Source: Candidatus Peregrinibacteria bacterium (GTDB taxonomy: Bacteria; Patescibacteriota; Gracilibacteria; UM-FILTER-43-11). Taken from it: a stretch of 64,000 bases of DNA. A program made the position numbers and the translations under genes. The stretch is from assembly GCA_016699515.1 (NCBI GenBank), contig CP064978.1, positions 1,274,662 to 1,338,661 on the forward strand. The letters are read 5' to 3'. Every line of letters starts with the position of its first letter. Position 1 is the first letter of the stretch. The notes below the pieces were generated by a model that saw only the letters and a program-made list of their open reading frames with translations, searched no databases and had not been told where the DNA came from. Below are positions 27,544 to 36,916 of the stretch, in pieces.

Positions 27544-29467
27544 ATGCTCAAAAAACTATTCCAACGCAAAAACCGCGAAACCACGGTGGTTTTGATGAAC
27601 GAAAGTAAGCTTTATAAACCCTCCGCAGCGACGCTGAAAAACGCGACGGTCTTGAATACGGAGGCTGTTTATAAGGATGCCCTTAAAAATCCTGTGAAGT
27701 ATTGGGAAGAAGCTGCCCGTGAATTGGAATGGTATCTTCCGTGGAAAAAAGCTTTTTCTGAGCCCAAAAAACACTTTTTTAATTGGTTTGTGGGCGGTAA
27801 ATGCAACATTGTGCACAATGCGCTGGATCGCCACATGGGCACCCCGACCGAAAAAAAGACCGCCATCATTTGGGAGAGCGACCATGGCAAACGACGCAAA
27901 CTTACGTATAAAGAATTGAAGAGCGCCGTTTGTAAAATGGCCAATGGACTTAAATCGCTTGGCATCAAAAAAGGGGATCGAGTGGCGATTTACATGCAAA
28001 ACACGCCCGAAATTGCCATCAGCATGCTGGCCTGTGCCAAAATCGGTGCGATGCATTCGGTGGTGTATGCGGGTTTTTCGGCTCATGCCCTTCGCGACCG
28101 CATCGACGATGCGAAAGCTAAAATCCTCATCACATCGGATGTTGGTTATCGCTCCGGTAAGCACATCGACATGTACTCGCTTTGCAACGAGGCGGTGAAA
28201 GGCGCTAAATCCATCAAACACATGGTGGTGGTAAAGCGCGAAGAAAGCACGCGCAAAAAGAACGCCAAGCGCGATGTTTGGTATCACGAGTTAGTCGAAG
28301 GTCAATCCGAAATCTGCAAAACCACGGTGATGGATTCTGAAGACCCGCTGTTTGTTCTTTACACGTCGGGAACCACCAGTAAACCCAAAGGAATCATTCA
28401 TGTGCACGGCGGGTACATGGTGGGAATCAACCGCACCTTTCATTGGGTGATGGACGTAAAACCAAACGATGTGTATTGGTGTTCAGCCGACCCAGGCTGG
28501 ATCACGGGACACAGTTACATTATTTACGCACCTCTGATGGCCGGAATCACTACCGTGATGTTCGAAGGCGCTCCCAATTACCCCAAACCCGATCGACTGT
28601 GGAAAGTGATCGAAAAAAACAAAGTGTCCATTTTTTATACCGCACCCACGTTGATTCGGTCTTTGATGCGCTTTGGAGACGAGTGGGTCGAAAAACATGA
28701 TCTTTCTTCGTTGCGCTTATTGGGTTCCGTGGGTGAACCCATCAATCCCGAAGCTTGGCGTTGGTACCACAAGGTGGTTGTAAAGGGGAAACTCCCCATT
28801 ATGGACACCTGGTGGCAAACCGAGACAGGGTCTTTTATGATCGCTCCATTGCCTGCCACAACGCTTAAGGCCGGTTCGGCCACCCGTCCGCTCCCCGGCA
28901 TTATTGCCGATGTGGTCGATAAACGCGGAAAGTCGGTGCGTCGAGGGGAAGGGGGCTATTTGGTGATTAAAAATCCGTGGCCGTCCATGCTGCGCGGTGT
29001 GTTTAATAATCCCGAGCGCTACCTAAAAACTTATTGGAAAGAAATTCCCGGCTACTATTTAACCGGTGATTTGGCCCATAAAGATAAAGACGGTTATTTT
29101 TGGATCCAAGGCCGCAGCGATGATGTTCTTTCCATCGCCGGTCATCGCATTGGAACCGCCGAAATCGAAAGTGCACTGGTCAGCCACCCCGCTGCGGCCG
29201 AAGCCGCGGTCATCGGCAAACCGCATCCGGTAAAAGGTGAGTCCGCCAAAGCGTTCGTTATTCTTAAACAAGGGTACGAACCCTCCGAAAAACTGGTGGA
29301 CGCGCTCAAAAAACAAATTCGCAAAGAACTCGGGCCCATTGCCGTGACCGATGAAGTTGAATTCGTCGATAAACTCCCCAAAACGCAGCGGAAAGATTAT
29401 GCGGCGAGTTTTAAAGGCAAGGGAGCTCGGCCAGGCCGAAGGGGATACGTCGGCGCTCGCAGACTAA
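27544..29467 (+). CDS. acsA: Acetyl-CoA synthetase (AMP-forming), frameshifted at the C-terminus
   Basis: About 640 residues, the family size. Adenylate-forming motifs: YTSGTTSKPKGI near residue 275, DTWWQTETG, YYLTGDLAHKDKDGYFWIQGRSDDV and AGHRIGTAEIE. It converts acetate, ATP and CoA to acetyl-CoA, AMP and PPi. Near 29384 the frame breaks: the downstream frame reads SGKIMRRVLKARELGQ, restoring the PKTRSGK motif whose Lys is the regulatory acetylation site in this family, and ends at TAA 29465-29467. The original frame would run on to 29499 with an unrelated tail. An extra 20-30 residues precede the usual N-terminus. Confidence 0.9.
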
Positions 29468-29534
29468 ACCACTTGCAAAATACTCAACTCAATGGTTAAA
29501 TAGCCTCTTTTAATTAAACGTTTTTGAGTTGCCC

Positions 29535-30668
29535 ATGCGAAGCGCCCCCAAATCTCTCGAAAACTGGTGCCGTGAATTTGCACCAACTGTAGGAATAAGC
29601 CCCTTATCACTCAACGGAGCTCTTCGAGAGCAAATCAAAAGTGATGCAAGGGCTTATGTAATGGAAGAAGGTGACTGCCAATTGAATAAACAAGGATTAT
29701 GGGTAGCCCGCCTGCGTTTACGGATTGGCAATGCGTTGGCGCCCACGCAAGACGTAGTAATTGCGCAGGAAAGTGCGAACCATCCTACAGCGCAAGTGCC
29801 CGTTTCTATAAAAATGGGCGACCAGGCCACAGTTACGCTGCCGATTGCCCCCCTGCAATCAAATCGGGCCGCGATCGAATCCATTTTGCAGCATGTGCCG
29901 AGCATTACCCTAAAAAAAGTGCCCCCCAAAAAACTAAAGCAATGGGGAATTGATTTGTCGATGCTCCAAGCGCTTTTGGCCAGAGCCATGCAGGGGTGTT
30001 TAACTGCTTCCTTAGGGGAGGTTCAGTGCGAGTTTAAAGAGCAAACCGGCGAAGGTGGCGGACGTTCGACCGCTTTTTTGGAATTCAACGTGTCGCTCGA
30101 TGGCCAATCGTGGGTGGTATTTCTAAAAAGCGAACCCCACACCCGCTTAACACGCGCCTTCACCGCGGAGCGCGATGGAACATTCATCTTTACGGCAAAT
30201 GCACCGGTAATAAAGGGGTTCAAAACGGACCAAGCCGGAGCAAAACACCCAAAAAAGCCCGAAAGCCAAGCACAAGCCCCCACCATCAAATCACCCAAAC
30301 AGTACCCCTATCAGACGGTCGAAACCCTAATAAACGGCCTGGCCCAAGCGTTGGACGTTCCTATCCCAACACTGCAAGCGCTTTTTGAAAAGCCTCTGGC
30401 TTCTGAATTACTTCCGGCAGGTGGTCGTAACTTGAACGCCATCATGCGGCAGGGAGGTGGGTTTTCGTTCCAAACGTATCGACTGCACAATCAAATGGTT
30501 TGTGATATTACCTTGGGTTCCAACGACACTAAGCGAGGAATACGTATGCATATTACACGAAATAATTTTTATGTAATAAACGAAGGGGTGCGCCAAACAG
30601 GGTATAATTTGGCGATTGAATATGGACGCTTCCGGACCAATCAAGATGTATTCCTTAACGCAGCATAA
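29535..30668 (+). CDS. Unrecognised modular protein, tandem paralogue A
   Basis: About 377 residues; start ATG 29535 (MRSAPKSLENW) rather than TTG 29529. Its layout is shared with the two following genes: a helical head (WCREFAPTVGISPLSLNGAL), a beta-rich segment, a linker helix (AAIESILQHVPSITL), another head (MLQALLARAMQGCL), and after a Lys/Pro linker a third head (LAQALDVPIPTLQALFEKPL) with beta strands. No signal peptide, membrane segment or known motif. A leader motif (TTAATTAAACG ... GTTGCCCATG) is nearly repeated before gene C/D. It follows acsA. Function unknown. Confidence 0.6.
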   Translation: MRSAPKSLENWCREFAPTVGISPLSLNGALREQIKSDARAYVMEEGDCQLNKQGLWVARLRLRIGNALAPTQDVVIAQESANHPTAQVPVSIKMGDQATVTLPIAPLQSNRAAIESILQHVPSITLKKVPPKKLKQWGIDLSMLQALLARAMQGCLTASLGEVQCEFKEQTGEGGGRSTAFLEFNVSLDGQSWVVFLKSEPHTRLTRAFTAERDGTFIFTANAPVIKGFKTDQAGAKHPKKPESQAQAPTIKSPKQYPYQTVETLINGLAQALDVPIPTLQALFEKPLASELLPAGGRNLNAIMRQGGGFSFQTYRLHNQMVCDITLGSNDTKRGIRMHITRNNFYVINEGVRQTGYNLAIEYGRFRTNQDVFLNAA

Positions 30669-30684
30669 AAATTTTAAACTGAAA

Positions 30685-32094
30685 ATGCAACTGAAATCAT
30701 CCATAACAGGCGTGGCAGAATGCAGTGTTTTAGATCCAAAAGCAGTTTTAGCGGCAATAAAACCACTACTAGCAGCAAAAGGAATTAACCTGGCTGACCG
30801 AGTGCGCGACCCAGTACCAAGTTGTCCGCAACTACGCATGCGTGTTGAAGGAACAAGGAGGAACATCACATTTGTGCTCGAAGAGATGCCCACCGCACTG
30901 AACGAACCCCCGCAAATACGCTTAACACTTACATCACAAGGGGCTGAACCTAAAATTCACGATCTTCCCCTGAAACCATCCAAAGACATTCGCACTCGTT
31001 TAACCGCTATCTTAAAGCATTTGCCTCCTGAAGTCATCACAGGAGATCACCCATGGAATGAGGCAGCAGATGCCACGTGGCTGTTCCCCGAAGATATTAA
31101 AGCATTGGTGCTTAAAACCATTCAACCTGTACTGCCAAGCGAATTCGACCCTAATCAACCCATCGAATGGAAGATTACAGAGATAGAAAGCGCCGATAGT
31201 ATTGCTACATTATCCATAATCATCGCCATTGAAGGCACTGAGCACGCCGCTACAATGGAAGTTATTAAAAATCCGCAGGGGCTTTTAACCATCACCACCC
31301 AATCGAATGGTGTCTCTTATACCACTCAGTATCCCGCTCAGGCACTGGTAAGCGACCCCGTGCGTAGCCAAAAAATTATAAAAGCTGCTAATCTTGGTGA
31401 ATTATTTGATCGAATCAAAAATAATGAAAAACTAAAAAGACTCACCATTGCCATGGGGATAACGCCTCAAGCTAATTTAGTAAAGGCACTCATTAAGGCC
31501 AAGGCATTGCCTTTGGAATACAGTGCAGTCAGCTGGAAGCGCCAATCTGATACCGAATTTTTGATCACCTTCCAAACTCCTAAGGGCGAAAGGCTGATCG
31601 TGGTTGCCAAAAACGAATCGGGCATCACGGCAACATTTGATGGCCAAGTCGTGACGGTTCATTTTGATGAGCTTAATACACCATTAACCGAAGGCGCCAA
31701 TCAATCCACCAGACCAGAAAACCCGAAGGAATGTAACACTTTTGATGATCTAACAGCCAAGCTGGTCGACTTGCATGGCATATCGATACAAGACTTGGAA
31801 GCCGTATTAAAAAATACTGTACTGGTTAAAGAGGTGAAGAACGGTACCACAACAACTCGCACTGCCTTTGAACTGCTTAATCAGCCCGACGCTCAATTCA
31901 ATTTGAACTATCAGGGAACCGCCGATGAGCTCAAAGGGCGTGAGACGCGCCAAATAGGCATTGTGATTACACAAGCAGTCAAACCCACTGTTACCCTCGA
32001 AACTCGCTCATCAAAAAATACTCACAACGGCACGCGCATGGTATCAATCACCACTCGTACCCAAGTCGCAGCCATTAAAAGTGCCCTTAGTTAA
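30685..32094 (+). CDS. Unrecognised modular protein, tandem paralogue B
   Basis: About 469 residues from ATG 30685, chosen because its N-terminus (SITGVAECSVLDPKAVLAAI) then aligns with that of paralogue C/D; the frame itself is open from 30616, overlapping gene A. Repeated modules: helices DIRTRLTAILKHLPPE and DIKALVLKTIQPVLP match corresponding helices in C/D (DIRLKISNIFEHVKPP; LIEALVIKAVQAHLP). Further heads at AMGITPQANLVKALIKAKAL and LVDLHGISIQDLEAVLKNTV. Cytoplasmic by composition. Not recognised; part of a three-gene tandem array. Confidence 0.6.
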   Translation: MQLKSSITGVAECSVLDPKAVLAAIKPLLAAKGINLADRVRDPVPSCPQLRMRVEGTRRNITFVLEEMPTALNEPPQIRLTLTSQGAEPKIHDLPLKPSKDIRTRLTAILKHLPPEVITGDHPWNEAADATWLFPEDIKALVLKTIQPVLPSEFDPNQPIEWKITEIESADSIATLSIIIAIEGTEHAATMEVIKNPQGLLTITTQSNGVSYTTQYPAQALVSDPVRSQKIIKAANLGELFDRIKNNEKLKRLTIAMGITPQANLVKALIKAKALPLEYSAVSWKRQSDTEFLITFQTPKGERLIVVAKNESGITATFDGQVVTVHFDELNTPLTEGANQSTRPENPKECNTFDDLTAKLVDLHGISIQDLEAVLKNTVLVKEVKNGTTTTRTAFELLNQPDAQFNLNYQGTADELKGRETRQIGIVITQAVKPTVTLETRSSKNTHNGTRMVSITTRTQVAAIKSALS

Positions 32095-32111
32095 TTAACC
32101 GTTTGTTGCCC

Positions 32112-33702
32112 ATGAATCAGCAGAAATCCTTTGGCCGGCATTTAATGGACATTGCACAAGCCTTTGCTTTGAGCCCAATCGAATTTCGCGTGGCGGTGAT
32201 GGAGGCTTTGAAGCCACTCACCAAATTTTTCCCCCGAAGCAAGAAGGGAAAATTCCCTACGCTCGTTATAGAAAGCTATGAAATCACGCACTGCCGTGGT
32301 GCTTTACAGGCGGTTTTTAGCGTAAAACTGGATCGAAAGAATGCACTGCCCTTTGCCATTGCCCTTTCGGCAGATACCGGGTTGAGTCAACTGGATCAGT
32401 CTTCGATACGCATTCAACTCAATCAAGGTGAGGTCGAGGAAACTAAGAGTATTTTGGTGAATATGTGCCAAGACATACGGCTAAAAATCAGCAATATTTT
32501 TGAGCATGTTAAACCCCCCACTTTTAAAAATGGGGCTAGTAAGGAACTGGCGGCTCATTTTTGCACCCAGGCGGGCTTGATAGAAGCGCTGGTCATCAAG
32601 GCGGTTCAGGCGCATTTGCCAGCGGATGGATCGGAACCGGTTCACCTAAGTTATCGATTGCTTGAAGCAGAATCGGCTCAATCTGCCCCGGATAGATGCG
32701 CTGAATTGACGGTTACAATGGGTGGCCAGAATTATCCATTCCGGCTGAGCACGCCCAGATTGGTGCCGAGCGCGCTTCAGCGAGCCCGCCTGACCCCTGT
32801 TGATGAAAAGGACAAAAGCCCTTTTGAGATTTCATTGCCAAGCATTGTACCTAAAAGAGAGGCAGAGGTTCCGGCTACTGAAACCTATTGGGGGCAGCAC
32901 GAGCAGCTTGGTGACGCGGCAAAAACATTGAAAATAAAACCACTCAACTTGCTGGTAGCTGCCCTGTGGCAAGCAGAGGTGCTCCCAGCGATACAATGCA
33001 GGTTGGAATCTACAATCGTTCAACAAAGTAAAGCGGAGGGTGACGAAGACGGTGAAGAAGATGGTGCGCCAATCGAATTAACCCTAATCTTTAAAACCGA
33101 CCCCGCAATCATTGTGGTTTGCAGCTATGATAGAAGCGCGGACCACCTAACTATCTTGGGTTAATGAAAAAACATACGAAGCGAATTTGGAAGAAATAAG
33201 GGGAGAAAAAGCAGCAGCCTGCCGTGAAAAGTTGCGGGCATCTCGCGAACCCAACGAAGGCCCGATCGTTGGAACCAAAGAACGCCCGACTACCTTTGAA
33301 TCTTTTGAAGAGTGTGTCGCAGAACTCGCCGCATTGCATGGGGTGGAAAGCGAAGAAGCTCAAGCCGCTCTTTTGGGTACTATCATTAGAATCGGGCGCG
33401 GAAACATCGATATGAATTTGGTGATGAAAGCAGTTACCTCGTTCAAAATAAAATATCTTTCCAATGAAGAAAATCCCATCCAGCAAAGGGATGCAAGGCA
33501 AGTCGAGCTGGAATGTACTTTTCCGCAAACCAATTATCGGCTAATAATAAAAACCTTGTCCACCAAAAGTAGGACGACGGGCCAACGAACGTTGACCGCA
33601 ACCAGCAGTACAGTTCGGCGAGCATTACTTGCCATTAGCGCGCTTTTAAATGGACTTAGTTCTAAGTCAGCTAAAGCCCAACCGCAGGGGCAACCGCTTT
33701 AA
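32112..33702 (+). CDS. Unrecognised modular protein, tandem paralogue C/D (frameshifted)
   Basis: Two frames, 32112-33164 and 33163-33702, read as one protein of about 530 residues if one G is removed from GGG near 33158-33160, giving LTILVNEKTYEANLEEI. N-terminal head DIAQAFALSPIEFRVAVMEALKPL, mid heads LIEALVIKAVQAHLP and LKIKPLNLLVAALWQAEVL, C-terminal head CVAELAALHGVESEEAQAALLG. Its last codons (AKAQPQGQPL) lie in the 91-bp repeat 33670-33760 and overlap the residual lysS 3' end on the other strand, so before the cassette insertion this gene was convergent with lysS. Function unknown. Confidence 0.6.
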
Positions 33703-33760
33703 TCGCATTCAACGCGAGCTCCAAAAACTCGCTTACCTCGAGCCCGAGTTTTTCGCATTC
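33670..33760 (-). repeat. 91-bp direct repeat, left copy: relic of the lysS 3' end
   Basis: Identical at 90 of 91 positions to 38178-38268 (only 33676 G versus 38184 T). On the minus strand it encodes the last residues of LysS up to its TAG, detached from the rest of the gene. The arginine cassette lies exactly between the two copies (33761-38177, 4,417 bp). Confidence 0.95.
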
Positions 33761-33763
33761 TGC

Positions 33764-34528
33764 TTATTTGTTTCCTTGTTGCCATAACATCTCAAAAATC
33801 ACTTTCATAGATTGATAAACCTCCTGTGAGTCGATCAAAATACCAATGCGCTCATTTTTGAGGGTAATGATCGAAACCTTCCCGTCATAAATATTGATCT
33901 CATTCGCAATAGAAAAGAGTGACGCTTTGATCAGTCGTGATTCTCGTAACAAACGAGAATTTTTTTTCATTTCATCCCGTTCAATCGGGTTATCTTGGGC
34001 CAAATAGCGCACCGGAATATTACTTTTTACCCGTTTGTTAACGTACCATTGATCATATTGTTCCCCAAACAGATCCCACAAATCTTTCACTGAACTCAAA
34101 CAAAGAATTTCCGTGTCCGATGTAAGGGTGTCTTTATACATGTGTTTAAGCTCATCGGTTCCCTCATAAAGCGTCACTTTAGGTAGTCGTACATCGGTGC
34201 GGGCCAGGGTGTTTAGCTCAGGCATAATCGCTGAAAACTGCTGCATCGTTTCCTCTATTTGCTGCACAGTGCTGCGTTTTTTTTCGCTGAGCACATCCAA
34301 AATAGTATCAGGACTTTTAGCGGTGAAATATTGGGTGCGCCCGCGCCAATTGGCTTGCACAAATCCCTGCTGCACAAGCTCTTTTAGTTGGTGCAAAACC
34401 GTGGTTCGATTGTGGTGCAAGTGTCGCGCCACTACGCTGGCCGGTTGCGGACCCATGCGCAACAGGGCTACATAAAGCGACACTTCGTCGGCACTCAACC
34501 CCATTTTTTGCAATACCGATTGATACAT
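33764..34528 (-). CDS. TrmB-family transcriptional regulator
   Basis: 254 residues. The N-terminal winged helix (LGLSADEVSLYVALLRMGPQ region; ASVVARHLHHNRTTVLHQLKELVQQGFV) is followed by a coiled segment (SEKKRSTVQQIEETMQQF) and the C-terminal TrmB-type ligand/effector domain (ILCLSSVKDLWDLF ... INIYDGKVSIITLKNERIGILID). The family senses sugars or other metabolites. It is divergent from the astE-argG-argH genes with a 147-bp shared promoter region and probably controls them; arginine or a precursor is a reasonable effector, but that is inference. Its stop codon lies only 3 bp inside the left repeat boundary. Confidence 0.85.
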   Translation of the reverse strand: MYQSVLQKMGLSADEVSLYVALLRMGPQPASVVARHLHHNRTTVLHQLKELVQQGFVQANWRGRTQYFTAKSPDTILDVLSEKKRSTVQQIEETMQQFSAIMPELNTLARTDVRLPKVTLYEGTDELKHMYKDTLTSDTEILCLSSVKDLWDLFGEQYDQWYVNKRVKSNIPVRYLAQDNPIERDEMKKNSRLLRESRLIKASLFSIANEINIYDGKVSIITLKNERIGILIDSQEVYQSMKVIFEMLWQQGNK

Positions 34529-34534
34529 AAATCC

Positions 34535-34562
34535 AGCATATCAGTTCATTTAATGATGTCAA
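34535..34562 (-). promoter_or_regulatory. Promoter of the TrmB-type regulator, leaderless geometry
   Basis: On the minus strand: TTGACA (34562-34557), 16-bp spacer, TATGCT (34540-34535). The standard offset puts +1 at 34528, the A of the ATG itself, so the transcript would have no leader. Confidence 0.65.
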
Positions 34563-34635
34563 TTTTTTATTAACAATAAAATATTTTTGCATGAATATTT
34601 GCTTTTATTTAAAGAAAAATACTGTTTTAAGAAAA

Positions 34636-34665
34636 TTGACAATAAATTGAGTCAACCTCTAAAAT
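34636..34665 (+). promoter_or_regulatory. Promoter and likely operator of astE-argG-argH
   Basis: TTGACA (34636-34641), 18-bp spacer, TAAAAT (34660-34665). Predicted start about 34672, four bases before ATG 34676. The inverted repeat TTGAC-N10-GTCAA (34636-34655) covers the -35 box and spacer, a good place for the divergently encoded regulator to bind. Confidence 0.65.
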
Positions 34666-34675
34666 TAGGATAATT

Positions 34676-35632
34676 ATGAAATCCTTAGAATCTGTCAAAT
34701 CACCGGGATGCGAACTTATCCGAGTGGTCGAGGGCATTTGGTATGCACTGCCCCAAGGGCATCAAAAAGGTAACCCCTGCACGGTTATTTCTGGCTACAT
34801 TCATGGTAACGAACAGGTGGGAAAAGCAATGCTGGCACTCAAGCAACAAATTGAAGACGGTCAGTTTTATCCTCAGGAACCGCTGTTGCTTATTCACGGT
34901 AATCCCCAGGCTACGGCACAGAACAGCCGATACTGTGAAAATGATTTAAATCGATGTTTTGGACTAGTGGCTAATCCTAATACGCTTGAAGCAAAAAGAG
35001 CTCACCAAATCAAACAAGTGCTAATTGAATACGCCCCTAAAATCAAACAACATATTGATTTGCATAACAGTATTCTACCCGCCCCTCAAATGCTCATTAC
35101 CCCCTGGAAAGAACTACCCACGGAGGGGGAAATGCTACAGCAAACACTCCTATTCATGAATCGACTCAAGATTAAAACTTTGGTCTATGGTAGCGGGTTT
35201 TATGGGCAAAACGGACAGTACACCGACTTTGATTGCTACACGCATCATCAACATGGCGCCAATTCAGCCACGCTAGAATGGGGGCAGCTAGGCACCAACC
35301 ACACCGAAAAAGTGATTGAAGGACTCAAACAAACCTTGCTCAATTCACCCAAATTATTAGAAGCATCTGCAAATGAAATCGAAGTATGGGACGCCTATCA
35401 AGCCATTTTTAAACAAGAGGATTCATTTCAGTATGCCCATTCAGGTTACGGTAATTTTGAACCACTCACTGAGGGGGAAATAATCGCCACTCAAGCGAAC
35501 GACATTTGGACGGCAAATTCAGGTGACCATCTACTATTCCCCAATCCAAACGTAGCGGTTGGTCAACGTGCCGGCATATTCATGCGTCGGGTTGGCCTGC
35601 AAGACATCATGCAGGCAGCAAAGGTCGCCTAA
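34676..35632 (+). CDS. Succinylglutamate desuccinylase/aspartoacylase-family (AstE-like) zinc hydrolase
   Basis: 318 residues. Zinc and substrate motifs of the AstE/AspA branch of M14: YIHGNEQVG (His and Glu ligands, near residues 41-44), ENDLNRCFG, and HIDLHNS (second His ligand). Such enzymes remove acyl groups from N-acyl amino acids (succinylglutamate, N-acetylaspartate). Set 27 bp before argG under a shared promoter, it may free aspartate for ArgG or deacylate a citrulline/arginine derivative; the substrate cannot be decided from sequence. The whole cassette is more AT-rich than its flanks by eye. Confidence 0.82.
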   Translation: MKSLESVKSPGCELIRVVEGIWYALPQGHQKGNPCTVISGYIHGNEQVGKAMLALKQQIEDGQFYPQEPLLLIHGNPQATAQNSRYCENDLNRCFGLVANPNTLEAKRAHQIKQVLIEYAPKIKQHIDLHNSILPAPQMLITPWKELPTEGEMLQQTLLFMNRLKIKTLVYGSGFYGQNGQYTDFDCYTHHQHGANSATLEWGQLGTNHTEKVIEGLKQTLLNSPKLLEASANEIEVWDAYQAIFKQEDSFQYAHSGYGNFEPLTEGEIIATQANDIWTANSGDHLLFPNPNVAVGQRAGIFMRRVGLQDIMQAAKVA

Positions 35633-35658
35633 TTTTCTAATTATTAACCCCTTATCCT

Positions 35659-36915
35659 ATGAATAGCACGAACCATTATCAAAAAGTAGCCTCGTACGAA
35701 GCCAGACCCGAAGAGGTATTGAAATGCGTACTCCTTTACTCTGGCGGGCTCGACACATCGGTCATGCTCAAATGGATTCAGGACGAATATCAATGTGACG
35801 TAATCGCTTTAACCATCGATATTGGTCAACAAGCCGATGACCTGGATGCTGTTAAAGAAAAAGCACTCAAGCTAGGAGCTACCGAGGCAATTGTGCTCGA
35901 CTGCAAAGAAGAGTTCGCGAACCACTATCTAGCTAAAGGAATCAAAGCCAACAGCTCTTACCAAGGGGATTATCACCTAAGTACCCCGATTGGACGACCA
36001 TTATTGGCGCAAAAAGCCGTCAAAATTGCCAAAGAATACGGAGCGAACGCGATTGCACATGGGTGCACGGGCAAGGGCAACGACCAGGTGCGTTTAGAAG
36101 CCACCGCCCTCTGCTTGGATCCCACAATAAAAATCATTGCCCCCGTGCGCGAATGGTCCATGGGCAGAAAAGAAGAAATTGAATATGCCAAAAAGCACAA
36201 CATCCCCATTACCCATACCATTGAAAAACCATACTCATACGACGACAACATGTGGGGAATTAGTGCCGAAGGGGGTGTAATTGAAGATCCCGAAAAAATC
36301 ATTCCCCTCGCCGAGGTCTTGCAAGTTTGCAACACCCCCGAAAACGCCCCCGATCAAAAAGAACTCATTACGATCGCCTTTAAAGAAGGCATTCCGGTAG
36401 CACTGAATGGCGCAGAAAAACCGCTCATCGACATCGTCACTGAACTCAATCAAATCGGAGCCAAACACGCCATTGGGGTCGTGGTGCACATCGAAGACCG
36501 ATTGGTTGGGTTAAAAATCAGGGATGTTTATGAGCACCCAGGAGCGCACATCATTATTAAGGCTCACAAGAACCTGGAAAAAATCGTATGCACCCAAGAA
36601 GAAAATAAATTCAAAACAGTCATCGATCAGGAGTGGGCTCATCTTTGTTATAACGCCCAATGGCTAGCGCCCCAAATGGACCACCTCAACGCTTACATCG
36701 ATAGCGTCAACAAAAAGGTGAGCGGCACCGTTACAGTAAGTTTGTACAAAGGGTCCGTTCAGGTTGAAGCGATCAAAGCGCCGCGGTCCTTGTTCAATCA
36801 CGCTTATGCCACATTCGAAAAAAACCTGAGTTTCAACCAAAATGCATCACCCGGATTCATTGAAATCCACAGTTTGGCTATGAAAACTGCTTATCAAATG
36901 AATAACCACCACTAA
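35659..36915 (+). CDS. argG: Argininosuccinate synthase
   Basis: 418 residues. N-terminal P-loop LLYSGGLDTSVMLKWI near residue 27; IAHGCTGKGNDQVRLE, and ITHTIEKPYSYDDNMWGIS typical of ArgG. It joins citrulline and aspartate using ATP to give argininosuccinate. ATG 35659; the 27-residue extension before the P-loop is longer than usual. One bp separates its stop from argH, so the two are surely co-transcribed. No argF, argI or carbamoyl-phosphate genes are in the window, so citrulline must come from elsewhere. Confidence 0.96.
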   Translation: MNSTNHYQKVASYEARPEEVLKCVLLYSGGLDTSVMLKWIQDEYQCDVIALTIDIGQQADDLDAVKEKALKLGATEAIVLDCKEEFANHYLAKGIKANSSYQGDYHLSTPIGRPLLAQKAVKIAKEYGANAIAHGCTGKGNDQVRLEATALCLDPTIKIIAPVREWSMGRKEEIEYAKKHNIPITHTIEKPYSYDDNMWGISAEGGVIEDPEKIIPLAEVLQVCNTPENAPDQKELITIAFKEGIPVALNGAEKPLIDIVTELNQIGAKHAIGVVVHIEDRLVGLKIRDVYEHPGAHIIIKAHKNLEKIVCTQEENKFKTVIDQEWAHLCYNAQWLAPQMDHLNAYIDSVNKKVSGTVTVSLYKGSVQVEAIKAPRSLFNHAYATFEKNLSFNQNASPGFIEIHSLAMKTAYQMNNHH

Positions 36916-36916
36916 C

